NCBI RefSeq assembly: GCF_009857445.1
Contig: NZ_WWCN01000011.1
Span: forward strand, 173,853-237,852
DNA: 64,000 nucleotides
Reading direction: 5' to 3'
From: Duganella flavida
GTDB taxonomy: Bacteria > Pseudomonadota > Gammaproteobacteria > Burkholderiales > Burkholderiaceae_D
Part shown: in pieces, positions 44,009-52,375 of the stretch
Layout: every line of letters starts with the position of its first letter
Position numbering within the stretch: the stretch's first letter is position 1
Notes under the pieces: generated by a model
The model's input: only the letters and a program-made list of their open reading frames with translations
The model's database searches: none
What the model was told of the DNA's origin: nothing
Made by a program: the position numbers and the translations under genes

Positions 44009-44620
44009 CAGGCCGGCGGGCATGGCGCCCGGCTGGCTGGCGGCAGTGGTGCCCGGCGCCGGTGCGGCATCGTGCTTGCCCCGCAGCGTGGCTATCGCCT
44101 GCGTGAACTCTTCTTCGCTGATGCTGTTTAAACGGTCGAGGAATGCAGCTTGCGCGGCATCCGGCGGCGCCATCTCCAATCCTAAATCCTCTGCCAGCGC
44201 GCCGCCCATACTTGGGTTGACGAATGCGGCCCACAAGCCGGTGGCACGGTTTTGCGATGGCGGCAAATCGATGCGGCTACGCCCGAAATCAATCTGCTCA
44301 TCTTCAAAGTACGCCTTATGCAGCAAGGCCAGGAACTGTTTTGCCTGGGTCTCCGGCACCGGCTGCGCCAGCGACAACCACAAACGATAGCACTCGCCGC
44401 CCGATACGCTGACCGCAGGTGCAGGCAAGCCAAGCTCCGTCTGCAGTGCATTGGCGACATCGCACAGGCGCGCCCAGTGCTGCTCGTCGGCGGCCTTGTG
44501 GAAGTCGATCACCAGCGTGCGCACCATGCCGCCAGCGTTGACCAGGTCTATCGTCGGCGCATCGTATTGCTTGCCGGCGAACAGGTACAGTCTTTGTAGT
44601 TCAGATGTTAATTTTTGCAT
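43919..44620 (-). CDS. Unrecognised protein, possible primase-polymerase-like fold
   Basis: The 233-residue protein opens with LTSELQRLYLF and has VRTLVIDFHKAADEQHWARL followed by VSVSGGECYRLWLSLAQPV and IDLPPSQNRATGLWAAFVNP. A hydrophobic strand ending in D-F, then an SGG-x-aromatic turn, recalls archaeo-eukaryotic primase-like domains, but the second catalytic acidic residue is not clear, so this is speculative. The C-terminal 50 residues are Ala/Pro-rich and then helical. No function is assigned. Confidence 0.6.
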   Translation of the reverse strand: MQKLTSELQRLYLFAGKQYDAPTIDLVNAGGMVRTLVIDFHKAADEQHWARLCDVANALQTELGLPAPAVSVSGGECYRLWLSLAQPVPETQAKQFLALLHKAYFEDEQIDFGRSRIDLPPSQNRATGLWAAFVNPSMGGALAEDLGLEMAPPDAAQAAFLDRLNSISEEEFTQAIATLRGKHDAAPAPGTTAASQPGAMPAGLLLKDATLEEIVRHLHAMGIEPTFRHVLKH

Positions 44621-44680
44621 GCTTCCATTGTACTATGCAGCTTGTCGCAGCCGTGGCGCTGCATCACCTGGGGAGTCTTG

Positions 44681-45661
44681 ATGCGTAATGCAGTTTTTGC
44701 AGTTTTTGCAGTTTTGGCTTTAAGCGCAGGTTGGACGATGGCGAGCGAATTCGCTACACCGCATCGTTTCGATGTCGGTGGTGGGCGCAAGATGAATATG
44801 TATTGCAGCGGCCAGGGGCCGCTCACCGTGGTATTCGACGCGCCGTCCGGTGATGCCGGCTGGTCGTGGTATCGCGTGCAGCCGGAAGTGGCGAAGCATG
44901 CGCGGGCCTGCGTGTTCGACCGCGCTGGCTTCGGTTTCAGCGATCCGGTTCAAACGCCGAATACCTCCGAGAGCGTGGCCGAAGACTTGCATAAGCTGCT
45001 GGCCGCAGCAGGCGAGAAAGGCCCGTACGTCATGGTTGGCAATTCGCTGGGCGGCGCTAATGTGCAGGTATTCACCTATCGTTATCCATCCGAAGTGAAA
45101 GGACTGGTGCTGGTGGAAGCGCAGCACGAAGACGAAACCATACGCCTGAACAAAGTCACGGACGGCAAGATAAAACAGATTTACGCGATGGTCGAAGGGC
45201 AGGGTAAATACTGCCTGGCAGCTGCGCGCAAAGGCTTCGCTAAAGACGCCGAAGCGCAGAAAAACTGCATCGGCGAACCGCTGGAAAACTTCGGTCTGCA
45301 ACTCGGTGCGGCGGTGCTGGCCTCCGAGTCCAAGCTGTCGTACTGGCAGGCCAATGTGGCGGAATATGCAGCCATTGCTAAAAGCGACGAGCAGCTGCGC
45401 AAGCTGCGTCGCCCATTTGGCGATATTCCGTTGGTGGTGCTGACGCGCGGCGTCAGTCCCTACGCGGTGCCGGACCAGCCGCAAAGCGCGATGAACAAGG
45501 CCACCGAAGATGAGAACTTCGCGGTGCAGAAGGAGTTCACCAAGCTGTCCACGCGCAGTACACAGCGCGTGGTGGCCGGCGCCAGCCACGTGATTCAGGG
45601 CGAGAAACCTGAAGCCGTGGTGGACGCGGTGCTGGAAGTGCTGAAGCAGGTCACACCGTAA
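44681..45661 (+). CDS. Exported alpha/beta hydrolase
   Basis: The ATG at 44681 follows GGGAG and starts a signal peptide (RNAVFAVFAVLALSAGWTMA). The 326-residue protein has an alpha/beta-hydrolase fold with nucleophile serine in VMVGNSLGGANVQ, oxyanion region VVFDAPSGDAGWSWYRV and a histidine in VVAGASHVIQGEKP. Substrate is unknown. The signal-peptide part carries a triple 9-bp repeat. The 3' end overlaps the convergent ABC ATPase gene by 11 bp. Confidence 0.88.
   Translation: MRNAVFAVFAVLALSAGWTMASEFATPHRFDVGGGRKMNMYCSGQGPLTVVFDAPSGDAGWSWYRVQPEVAKHARACVFDRAGFGFSDPVQTPNTSESVAEDLHKLLAAAGEKGPYVMVGNSLGGANVQVFTYRYPSEVKGLVLVEAQHEDETIRLNKVTDGKIKQIYAMVEGQGKYCLAAARKGFAKDAEAQKNCIGEPLENFGLQLGAAVLASESKLSYWQANVAEYAAIAKSDEQLRKLRRPFGDIPLVVLTRGVSPYAVPDQPQSAMNKATEDENFAVQKEFTKLSTRSTQRVVAGASHVIQGEKPEAVVDAVLEVLKQVTP
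44690..44716 (+). repeat. Three 9-bp repeats within a signal-peptide coding region
   Basis: GCAGTTTTT occurs twice and GCAGTTTTG once in tandem, coding for AVFAVFAVL in the hydrophobic core of the signal peptide. Each unit adds three codons, so slippage would keep the frame and change only the core length. Confidence 0.8.
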
Positions 45662-46385
45662 CGCCCAGCTCCTGCAGGATTCGCTCCTTCATCTGCTGCA
45701 GTTCGGGGTTGGAGAGCTTGCGCGGATGCGGGTGCGGTACTTCAAACACCGCCTGGATGCGGGTCGGACGCGGCGACAGTACCAGCACGCGGTCGGCCAT
45801 GAACAGCGCTTCCTCCACATCGTGCGTAATCAGCAGCACGGTGTGGCGTTCTTCGCCGAGGATGCGTAGCAGCTCGTTGCGCATCTTCAGGTTCATCAAG
45901 GCATCCAATGCGGAGAAGGGTTCGTCCATGTACAGGATCTCCGGCTTGACCACCAGCGCCCGCGCGATCTCCACCCGTTTCAGCATCCCACCCGAGAGTT
46001 CGTGCGGATAGCTGTTCTCGAAGCCCTTGAGGCCCACCATGTCGGCATAGTGGTCGGCCAGCGCTGCCTTGTCGCCGTGGCCATCGCCGGTCAGGCCGAA
46101 CATCAGGTTTTGCTGCACCGTCAGCCAAGGGAACACGGAGCCATGCTGCGAGATGGCGATGCCTTTTGGGCTAGGGCCGTGCCGCACCACGCCGTCGATG
46201 CGCACGTCGCCTTCGCTGGCCGGCTCGAAGCCGGCGATCATTTTCATCAGCGTCGATTTGCCGCAGCCGGATGGACCGACGATGGCGACGAATTCGCCGT
46301 CCTTCACGGACAGGCTCACGCCGTCCACTACCTGCAGGCCTTTGAAGTGCTTCTTGATGTCGTTGACGACGATCTTAGCGTCCAT
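45651..46385 (-). CDS. ABC transporter ATPase (nitrate/sulfonate/taurine family)
   Basis: The 244-residue ATPase has Walker A GPSGCGKSTLMKM, Q-loop, signature LSGGMLKRVEIARAL (ABC signature LSGGM in place of the usual LSGGQ), Walker B ILYMDEPFSALDA and the H-loop. It belongs to the NrtD/SsuB/TauB class. It overlaps the permease gene by 11 bp and is the last gene of the eight-gene run. It energises import, probably of a small anion or sulfur compound; the substrate is not known. Confidence 0.92.
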   Translation of the reverse strand: MDAKIVVNDIKKHFKGLQVVDGVSLSVKDGEFVAIVGPSGCGKSTLMKMIAGFEPASEGDVRIDGVVRHGPSPKGIAISQHGSVFPWLTVQQNLMFGLTGDGHGDKAALADHYADMVGLKGFENSYPHELSGGMLKRVEIARALVVKPEILYMDEPFSALDALMNLKMRNELLRILGEERHTVLLITHDVEEALFMADRVLVLSPRPTRIQAVFEVPHPHPRKLSNPELQQMKERILQELGVTV

Positions 46386-47133
46386 AGCGCCACCTTACCG
46401 ATTTGAGTCCTTCGAGCTTGCGCATTACCACGTCCAGTATCAGGCCGATGATGCCGATGATGATCATGCCGGCCACCACCAGGTCGTAGCGGTTGCCGGC
46501 ATTCCGCGAATCCATGATCAGGTAACCGAGGCCGGAGCGTAGCGCGATCATTTCGGCCGCCACCACTACCAGCCAGGCCACGCCCAGCGCGATGCGCATG
46601 CCGACGATAATCTCCGGCAGCACCGCAGGAATAATCACCTGGCGGAACAGCACATAGCGCGAGACGCCGAAGTTCTCGGCCGCGCGCAGGTAGCGCCGTT
46701 CGATGGTGTGCACGCCGGCGGCAGTCTGCACGATCATTGGGAACACGGAGGCGATGAAGATCAGGAATACCGGCGACAGGTTGCCGACGCCGAACCACAG
46801 GATCGCAATCGGAATCCATGCGATCGGCGAGATCGGGCGCAGGATCTGGAAGATGGGATTGAGCGTGATGTAAGCGCCTTCCACTCGGCCCATCCACAGG
46901 CCAAGCGGAATCGCCACCGCTGCCGCTAGGCCGAAACCGCAGCCGACCCGGAACAGCGATGCGCCGATGTGCTCCCACAGCGTGCCGTCTTCCACCAGCT
47001 CCATTGTGCCGGTGACGACCTGGCCCGGCGTGGGGAAGATCACGCTTTCGGTTTGCACCACGATCACCCACCACACGGCGATCAGTGCGAGCATCACTGC
47101 CAGCGGCGGCAAGATGGTTTTGAGTTTTTCCAT
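46375..47133 (-). CDS. ABC transporter permease (nitrate/sulfonate/taurine family)
   Basis: The start is the ATG at 47133 (MEKLKTILPPLAVMLALIAV); the ORF is open further upstream without family similarity. The 252-residue permease has six membrane helices and the EAA loop AAENFGVSRYVLFRQVIIPAVLPEIIVG. It pairs with the adjacent ATPase and with the substrate-binding protein encoded three genes upstream in the same run, with a SCO and a cupredoxin-like gene interposed. Confidence 0.92.
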   Translation of the reverse strand: MEKLKTILPPLAVMLALIAVWWVIVVQTESVIFPTPGQVVTGTMELVEDGTLWEHIGASLFRVGCGFGLAAAVAIPLGLWMGRVEGAYITLNPIFQILRPISPIAWIPIAILWFGVGNLSPVFLIFIASVFPMIVQTAAGVHTIERRYLRAAENFGVSRYVLFRQVIIPAVLPEIIVGMRIALGVAWLVVVAAEMIALRSGLGYLIMDSRNAGNRYDLVVAGMIIIGIIGLILDVVMRKLEGLKSVRWRYGR

Positions 47134-47149
47134 GCTGGTCCTGTGTGAT

Positions 47150-47584
47150 TTATCTGTGCATCTTTTTCCATGCGCGGACGGCACGCCATTGCAGGCGTGG
47201 CCAACCGGCGGCTGGCATTTCGTCCACCACCACTCGCATTTGTCCGCTGGCGTGTGCGGTGCAGGCGAAGTCGTTGACGGAGACGGTTTCAAACGGCAGC
47301 CGGAAACTCTGGCCCGGCATGATGAGTACTGGTCCGAAAATCTGCGGCACGTTGTCGAGATTGCGCAGCAGGAGTACATCGTTGGCGCCGTGCGTCAGGT
47401 GGATTTCTGGTGGCAGGATCTCGACCTTGTCGCCGGCCGCGCGGCGCGCGTAGGTACCGGCCGGGATCTCAAATAGTTCGTCGCGCGACGCCAGCGCAAT
47501 CGGCGCATAAGCCGCCCACGCGGTGAGGACTAGCGCAGCAGCGCACAGCGCGCCCACGGCCAGCAGGAGGCGGGAGCGCGGCAT
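47150..47584 (-). CDS. Membrane-anchored cupredoxin-like protein
   Basis: From the ATG at 47584 the protein has 144 residues: an uncleaved-looking signal anchor (about 5-27) and a small beta domain. C108, H111 and M116 form C-x2-H-x4-M, the type 1 copper signature. The first copper ligand, normally His in a V-P-H context, is Gln81 in RNLDNVPQIFGP. It lies directly after a SCO gene (two bases between), which suggests copper handling. Whether it binds copper with the missing His is open. Confidence 0.65.
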   Translation of the reverse strand: MPRSRLLLAVGALCAAALVLTAWAAYAPIALASRDELFEIPAGTYARRAAGDKVEILPPEIHLTHGANDVLLLRNLDNVPQIFGPVLIMPGQSFRLPFETVSVNDFACTAHASGQMRVVVDEMPAAGWPRLQWRAVRAWKKMHR

Positions 47585-47586
47585 CT

Positions 47587-48174
47587 TCAATTTTTCAGCA
47601 GCAGTTTGACGTCGTGCACCACATCGTCGGCGGTACGGCCGTAGGGCAGCAGTGCGCGCAGCTTACCGGCGCGGTCGACGAAGTACAGGTAGGACGAATG
47701 GCCGATGGTGTAGTCCTTGCTGCCTGCAATTTGCTTACGGGTGGCGGTGATGCCGTAGTCCTGGCGTACCTTGGCCATTTGTTCCGGTGTGCCGGTGGCG
47801 CCGATGAAGCTTGGATCGAAGGCGCGCAGGTAGGTGCGCATGCGTTCTTCCGTGTCGCGTTCCGGATCAACGGTGACGTAGATGACTTGCAGCTCGGCGG
47901 CCTGCGCGCCCAGCTGCTGGCGAGCCTGCGCCAGCTTCGCCAGCGACACCGGGCAGACATCCGCGCAGGAGGTGTAGCCGAATTCCAGCAGTACCAGCTT
48001 GCCACGGTACTGGCTCAGTTTCAGCGGCTTGCCGTCCGAACCCTTGACGCTGAAGTCGGGCGCCATGCGGGGCGGATCGAAGGTGCCGGCTTTGAGGCCG
48101 AGGTTTTCTGCGGCATGGGTGCTGATGGCTGCGGTGCATGCCGCCAGTAGCAGCGTGGCGAGGAGGGTCTTCAC
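47587..48174 (-). CDS. SCO1/SenC family copper chaperone/thiol protein
   Basis: The 195-residue protein has a signal peptide (about 1-21) and a thioredoxin-like SCO domain. Cys70 and Cys74 in YTSCADVCP and His159 in YTIGHSSYLYF are the copper ligands of SCO. SCO proteins insert copper into cytochrome oxidase or act as periplasmic reductants. It overlaps the upstream substrate-binding gene by four bases. Its link to cytochrome oxidase here is not shown, as no oxidase genes are nearby. Confidence 0.93.
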   Translation of the reverse strand: MKTLLATLLLAACTAAISTHAAENLGLKAGTFDPPRMAPDFSVKGSDGKPLKLSQYRGKLVLLEFGYTSCADVCPVSLAKLAQARQQLGAQAAELQVIYVTVDPERDTEERMRTYLRAFDPSFIGATGTPEQMAKVRQDYGITATRKQIAGSKDYTIGHSSYLYFVDRAGKLRALLPYGRTADDVVHDVKLLLKN

Positions 48175-49220
48175 AGGCTGATGGTCACAGGTTTGATCGC
48201 TTTGACGAAGCTGTCGTCCACATAGTTTTCGTAGGCGATGGGGCGCTTGATGGTGCCAGCTTCAATCGACAGCTGCATCAATTCGTCGAACTCCGCGCGG
48301 ATCATGCGCAGGTCACCATAGGTAACGCGGTCGGCCGGGTTCTGCATCACGAAGCGCAGCACGTTTGGATCCTGGTTAAAGTACTTACGGCCGGCGGCGA
48401 TGGTGACGGCTTTCTCGCGGCTGGCCGGCGTCGAGTCCAGCCAGTTGCCGGCCGCCTGCACGTAGTTGACCAGTTCCTGCACCAGCGGGCGGTTTTCCTT
48501 GATCAGCTCTTCGCGCACGGTGAGCACGCAGCAGATGTAGTTGCGCCATTCGTCGCGCGTCATCGCCAGCGGACGGGCGTAGCCGGCACGCTGCGCTGCT
48601 GCACCAAACGGCTCGCCGGTGCAGTAGCCATCGACCGCCTTGGCGTAAAGCGCAGCCGGCATGTCGGGCGGCGCCATCTCGACGATCTCAATATCTTTCG
48701 GCGACATCTTTTCTCGTGCCAGCATCTTGCGCAGGAACAGGAAGTCCACCGCAAAGCGGCTCGGAATGGCGATGCGCTTGCCTTTCAGGTCGGCGAATTT
48801 CTTGTGGCTTGAATCGGTGCGCACCATGATGACCGCGCCCGAGCGGTGGCCCAGCGAGACGATCTTGACCGGGATGCGCTTGTCGGCCAGGTCCATCACC
48901 AGCGGCGCCAGCATGTATGCGGCTTGAATGCGGCCCGTCATCAGCGATTCCTTGACCTCGGGCCAGCCGTTGTATTTGCTGTATTCAAAACCGCGCGGCA
49001 AGGCGCCGGGTTTGCCGGTGGCTGCTGCCTTGGCCATGCAGGCCACTGGCAGGGTAAGGTTGCAGGTGACGGGCAAGCCGCCCACCTGGATCGGTGATTC
49101 GGCGGCGCTGGCGCTGGCAGAGGTCAGCAGCGGCAGCGCCGGTACGGCGGCAGACAGCATGCCTCCCAGCAGTTGGCGGCGTAGAGGCGAATCCACTTCT
49201 GGTGCTTCCGGAGCGTACAT
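48171..49220 (-). CDS. ABC substrate-binding protein (NMT1/nitrate-sulfonate class)
   Basis: From the ATG at 49220 (MYAPEAPEVDSPLRRQLLGG) the protein has 349 residues. The N-terminus looks like a twin-arginine signal (PLRRQLLGGMLSAAVPALPLL). The body is the NMT1/NrtA-like two-lobed fold (SKYNGWPEVKESLMTGRIQAAY, LKGKRIAIPSRFAVDFLF, AKAVDGYCTGEPFGAAAQR). It presumably delivers substrate to the permease/ATPase below. It has several cysteines (TCNLTLPVACMAK, NYICCVLT), unusual for this class. Confidence 0.88.
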   Translation of the reverse strand: MYAPEAPEVDSPLRRQLLGGMLSAAVPALPLLTSASASAAESPIQVGGLPVTCNLTLPVACMAKAAATGKPGALPRGFEYSKYNGWPEVKESLMTGRIQAAYMLAPLVMDLADKRIPVKIVSLGHRSGAVIMVRTDSSHKKFADLKGKRIAIPSRFAVDFLFLRKMLAREKMSPKDIEIVEMAPPDMPAALYAKAVDGYCTGEPFGAAAQRAGYARPLAMTRDEWRNYICCVLTVREELIKENRPLVQELVNYVQAAGNWLDSTPASREKAVTIAAGRKYFNQDPNVLRFVMQNPADRVTYGDLRMIRAEFDELMQLSIEAGTIKRPIAYENYVDDSFVKAIKPVTISL

Positions 49221-49257
49221 GGCGTGTCTCTTCCACCGTATTGTTACTGTAATTGTA

Positions 49258-49944
49258 CTACATGGCTTTGTGTACCAATACAGCGTCGGCCCTGTACAGG
49301 TCCGGTGCGATGCGCTTGAGGTCAACCAGCTTGGGCGCGTCGTTGTAGACGATGTAAGGATCGCTTGGATGCAGTGTGAGGTAGTTCTGGTGGTAGGACT
49401 CTGCGGCGTAGAATTTCTTGTCCATCTCGATCTTTGTCACCAGCGGCTTTTTGTAGGCGTGCGAAGCGTCCAGCTGGGCGATGTACTTTTCTGCCACCGC
49501 GCGCTGCGATGCCGTTTGCGGGAAGATGGCCGAGCGGTACTGGGTGCCGCTGTCCGGTCCCTGGCGGTTCAGCTGCGTCGGATTGTGCGCCACCGAGAAG
49601 AATACCTGGAGCAGCTTGCCGTAGCTGATTTGCGTTGGATCGTAGGTGATCTTCACCGATTCCGCGTGACCGGTATCGCCGCGTTCTACCCATTCATAGC
49701 TGGCGGTGCGGGCTTCGCCGCCGGTGTAGCCGGAAACGGCGCTGGTTACGCCCTTCACGTGCTGGAACACGCCTTGTACGCCCCAGAAGCAGCCGCCCGC
49801 AAAGATGGCGGTTGCTGAGTGTTCGCTGCCGGCCGGTTCATCTACGGCAGGCGGTGCGATGACCACGGCTTCCTCAGCCGCGCAGGCGGTGAGGGCGCTG
49901 AGCAGTGCGATTGGTGCGGCGAGTTTGAGTACGATGTTTTTCAT
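49258..49944 (-). CDS. msrA: Peptide methionine sulfoxide reductase A, lipoprotein form
   Basis: From the ATG at 49944 (AGGAG upstream) the 228-residue protein has a lipobox LTAC with acylated Cys21, so it is predicted to be anchored in the envelope. The MsrA domain has catalytic Cys52 in FAGGCFWGVQGVF and SGYTGGEARTASYEWV. It reduces S-form methionine sulfoxide. It starts 13 bp after dipZ and is part of a periplasmic repair unit with MsrB. Confidence 0.94.
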   Translation of the reverse strand: MKNIVLKLAAPIALLSALTACAAEEAVVIAPPAVDEPAGSEHSATAIFAGGCFWGVQGVFQHVKGVTSAVSGYTGGEARTASYEWVERGDTGHAESVKITYDPTQISYGKLLQVFFSVAHNPTQLNRQGPDSGTQYRSAIFPQTASQRAVAEKYIAQLDASHAYKKPLVTKIEMDKKFYAAESYHQNYLTLHPSDPYIVYNDAPKLVDLKRIAPDLYRADAVLVHKAM

Positions 49945-49957
49945 GTTGATGCTCCTT

Positions 49958-51760
49958 TTAACCGAAGGTGAAGACGTAGGCTTGTACGCCTGAATCGAGG
50001 AATTCAATGCTGAAGGTGTGGTCACCCACCGGACCCGATTGGCGCACCAGCTGGTACAGGCGCTGGCTGTCGATGGTGCCGCTGCCGTTGGCCGCGACAT
50101 CCGCGCCGTGGTCCTTGCCCGGCGCAGCGCCGTCGATGGTCACGCGGAAGCGCACTGGTTTTCCGTCCTTGCCCGGGCCGAGCACGAGGTGCAAGTCACG
50201 CGCATGGAAGCGGTAGACGATGCTGCCATTGGCTTGGTTCAGCGTCACTTGCTCCGGCTGCGACAGCCAGTTGCCGGCCAGGCCCCACTGGTTCAGCGCT
50301 GGTTTGGCAGGCGCCGTGTATTGACGGGCGGCGTTGGCTGCCTGCTTTTCCGGTGAGGCGAAGTTTTCGGCGCGGTCGTAGCCCAGATAAGTCTCCGGCG
50401 AGCTGACTTGGCCCATGTCTGACTGCTGCTGGATACCTTGTGCATCTTCGGCGCTGACCACGGTGTTGGTGACGTCTTTGCGGCCGGCTTCTTCCAGCAA
50501 CTGCTGGATCACCTGCTCCGACTCGGCGTAGTCGCCTTCACCGAAGTGGTGGTGGCGGATCTGGCCTTTGGCGTCGATGAAGTAATGTGCAGGCCAGTAC
50601 TGGTTGCCGAAGGCGCGCCAGATGGCGTAGTCGTTGTCGATCGCCACCGGGAAGTTGATGCCTTGATCTTTCACGGCCTTACGCACGTTGTTGACGTTAC
50701 GCTCGAAGGCGAATTCCGGCGCGTGCACGCCGATCACCACTAGCCCTTGGTCGCGGTACTTGTCGGCCCAGGCCTTGGTGTAGGGCAGGGTGCGCAGGCA
50801 GTTGATGCAGGAGTAGGTCCAGAAGTCGATCAGCACCACTTTGCCTTTCAGCTGTTCAGCGGTCAGTGGTGCGGTGTTCAACCACTCGACCGCGCCGTTC
50901 AGCGACGGCAGCTTGCCTTCAACCGGCAGCGTGTCGGCTGCAGGGGTCATCGCCCGCCGCGCCATCATGGCCGGGCCGCCAGCCATCGCTGTCCGGGACA
51001 TCATCGCGCCGCCTGCTGGTGCCTCTTTCGGCTCGCCGCGCGGGGCCAGCGTATCGATCAGTTTTTGCTCCACGCCAGAAGTGGCGACGGTCGACACCTC
51101 TTTCAGCAAGCCGGTATCCAGCCCGGTCGCAATTGCCGCCACGCCGGCCAGCATTGCCACGCCTAGGCCGCGGCGCACCCATTCGCCAGCGCCCAGCGAA
51201 CGCTTCATCACGCTGAAGACTTTGCCACCGACCAGCAGCGCCAATGCCAGCGAAGTCGCCGCACCAGCCGCATAGGCCAGCAGCAGCAAGGTCGTGCCGA
51301 CGCTGGCGCCGTTCAGCGCCGCGCCAGTCAGCACAAGGCCCAGCACCGGACCGGCGCACGGCGCCCACAGCAAACCAGTCGCCACGCCAAGCAGGAAGGA
51401 CGAGCTGGCGCCGGAGCGCTCGCTGTCGGCGGCTTTGTTGGACAGTTTATCGCCCAGCGCCACCAGCGGCTTGGTCAAGCGGTCCGCCAGGTGCGGCAGC
51501 AGCAGCGTCAAGCCGAAGAAGGCCATCAGCAGCAGCGCAATCCAGCGTCCATACTGGTTGGCTTGCACCACCCAGCCGCCGCCGACTGCAGCCAGCGTCG
51601 CTACCAGCGCAAAGGTCAAGGCCATGCCGGCCAGCAGCGGCAGGCCGCTACGCACAAACGGTTGGCCGGTGCGGGCAAACACAAACGGCAGTACCGGCAG
51701 GATGCACGGGCTGAGGATCGTCAGCGCGCCAGCGAGGTAAGAGAGCAGTATCAGTAACAT
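49958..51760 (-). CDS. dipZ: DipZ-type CcdA-thioredoxin fusion (envelope electron transfer)
   Basis: The 600-residue protein has a CcdA/DsbD-type membrane domain with redox Cys19 (SPCILPVLP) and Cys135 (APCAGPVLG), a methionine-rich linker (six Met in residues 253-271), a TlpA/AhpC-like thioredoxin domain with C318-I-N-C321 and a C-terminal jelly-roll region (about 445-600). DipZ passes electrons from the cytoplasmic thioredoxin system to the periplasm. Lying between msrB and msrA, it is the natural electron donor to both. Confidence 0.93.
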   Translation of the reverse strand: MLLILLSYLAGALTILSPCILPVLPFVFARTGQPFVRSGLPLLAGMALTFALVATLAAVGGGWVVQANQYGRWIALLLMAFFGLTLLLPHLADRLTKPLVALGDKLSNKAADSERSGASSSFLLGVATGLLWAPCAGPVLGLVLTGAALNGASVGTTLLLLAYAAGAATSLALALLVGGKVFSVMKRSLGAGEWVRRGLGVAMLAGVAAIATGLDTGLLKEVSTVATSGVEQKLIDTLAPRGEPKEAPAGGAMMSRTAMAGGPAMMARRAMTPAADTLPVEGKLPSLNGAVEWLNTAPLTAEQLKGKVVLIDFWTYSCINCLRTLPYTKAWADKYRDQGLVVIGVHAPEFAFERNVNNVRKAVKDQGINFPVAIDNDYAIWRAFGNQYWPAHYFIDAKGQIRHHHFGEGDYAESEQVIQQLLEEAGRKDVTNTVVSAEDAQGIQQQSDMGQVSSPETYLGYDRAENFASPEKQAANAARQYTAPAKPALNQWGLAGNWLSQPEQVTLNQANGSIVYRFHARDLHLVLGPGKDGKPVRFRVTIDGAAPGKDHGADVAANGSGTIDSQRLYQLVRQSGPVGDHTFSIEFLDSGVQAYVFTFG

Positions 51761-51775
51761 GATGTGATCCTCCAG

Positions 51776-52261
51776 TTAAGCTTCGCCGGGAGCGAAATTG
51801 AGCGCCACGCCGTCGATGCAGTAGCGCAGGCCGGTCGGTTCAGGGCCGTCATCGAACACGTCGCCCAGATGGCTGCCGCAGCGGCGGCACACCACTTCCA
51901 CGCCATACATGCCGAGCGAAGTAGTGCGGCTGGTGTTGACGCCGCGCTCCAGCGGCTTCCAGAAACTTGGCCAGCCGGTGCCGCTGTCGAATTTATTCTT
52001 CGACGAGAACAGCGGATTCTGGCAACCGGCGCAAACGAATTTGCCGGCGCGGTGCTCTTTGTACAGCGGGCTGCTGAACGGCCGCTCGGTGCCGTGCTTG
52101 CGCAGCACCTCGTACTGCGCCGGCGAGAGCAGGGCGCGCCATTCGGCGTCGGTGTGGGTGACTTCCCATACGGCGGCCGGTGCTGCCTGCGTGGCGCGGT
52201 AGGCGATGCCTGCCAACAGGGCGGCGCCGCTGGTCAGGATGAAAGAACGTCTGTTAGTCAT
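51776..52261 (-). CDS. msrB: Peptide methionine sulfoxide reductase B, Tat-type signal
   Basis: The ATG at 52261 starts a 161-residue protein with a twin-arginine-like signal (TNRRSFILTSGAALLAGIAY). The MsrB domain has the two zinc CxxC pairs (FVCAGCQNPLFSS and VCRRCGSHLGDVF) and catalytic Cys in LRYCIDGVALNF; FDSGTGWPSF is the family motif. It reduces R-form methionine sulfoxide in the periplasm. It is the first gene of the run and diverges from the two-component system. Confidence 0.95.
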   Translation of the reverse strand: MTNRRSFILTSGAALLAGIAYRATQAAPAAVWEVTHTDAEWRALLSPAQYEVLRKHGTERPFSSPLYKEHRAGKFVCAGCQNPLFSSKNKFDSGTGWPSFWKPLERGVNTSRTTSLGMYGVEVVCRRCGSHLGDVFDDGPEPTGLRYCIDGVALNFAPGEA

Positions 52262-52375
52262 GGTGTCCTCCGTAAGTGGAATAACGATGGAGCCATTCTG
52301 CGCCCAGAGTGATGTCAAGATCCTCACGAAAACTTAAACGATTTGTGATACTTTTCAGTGTGAGAATCCTGCACA

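Noticed and set aside
46328..47074. Alternative 248-aa minus-strand frame across the ABC permease
   Set aside because: Out-of-frame Arg/Gly-rich shadow without hydrophobic helices.
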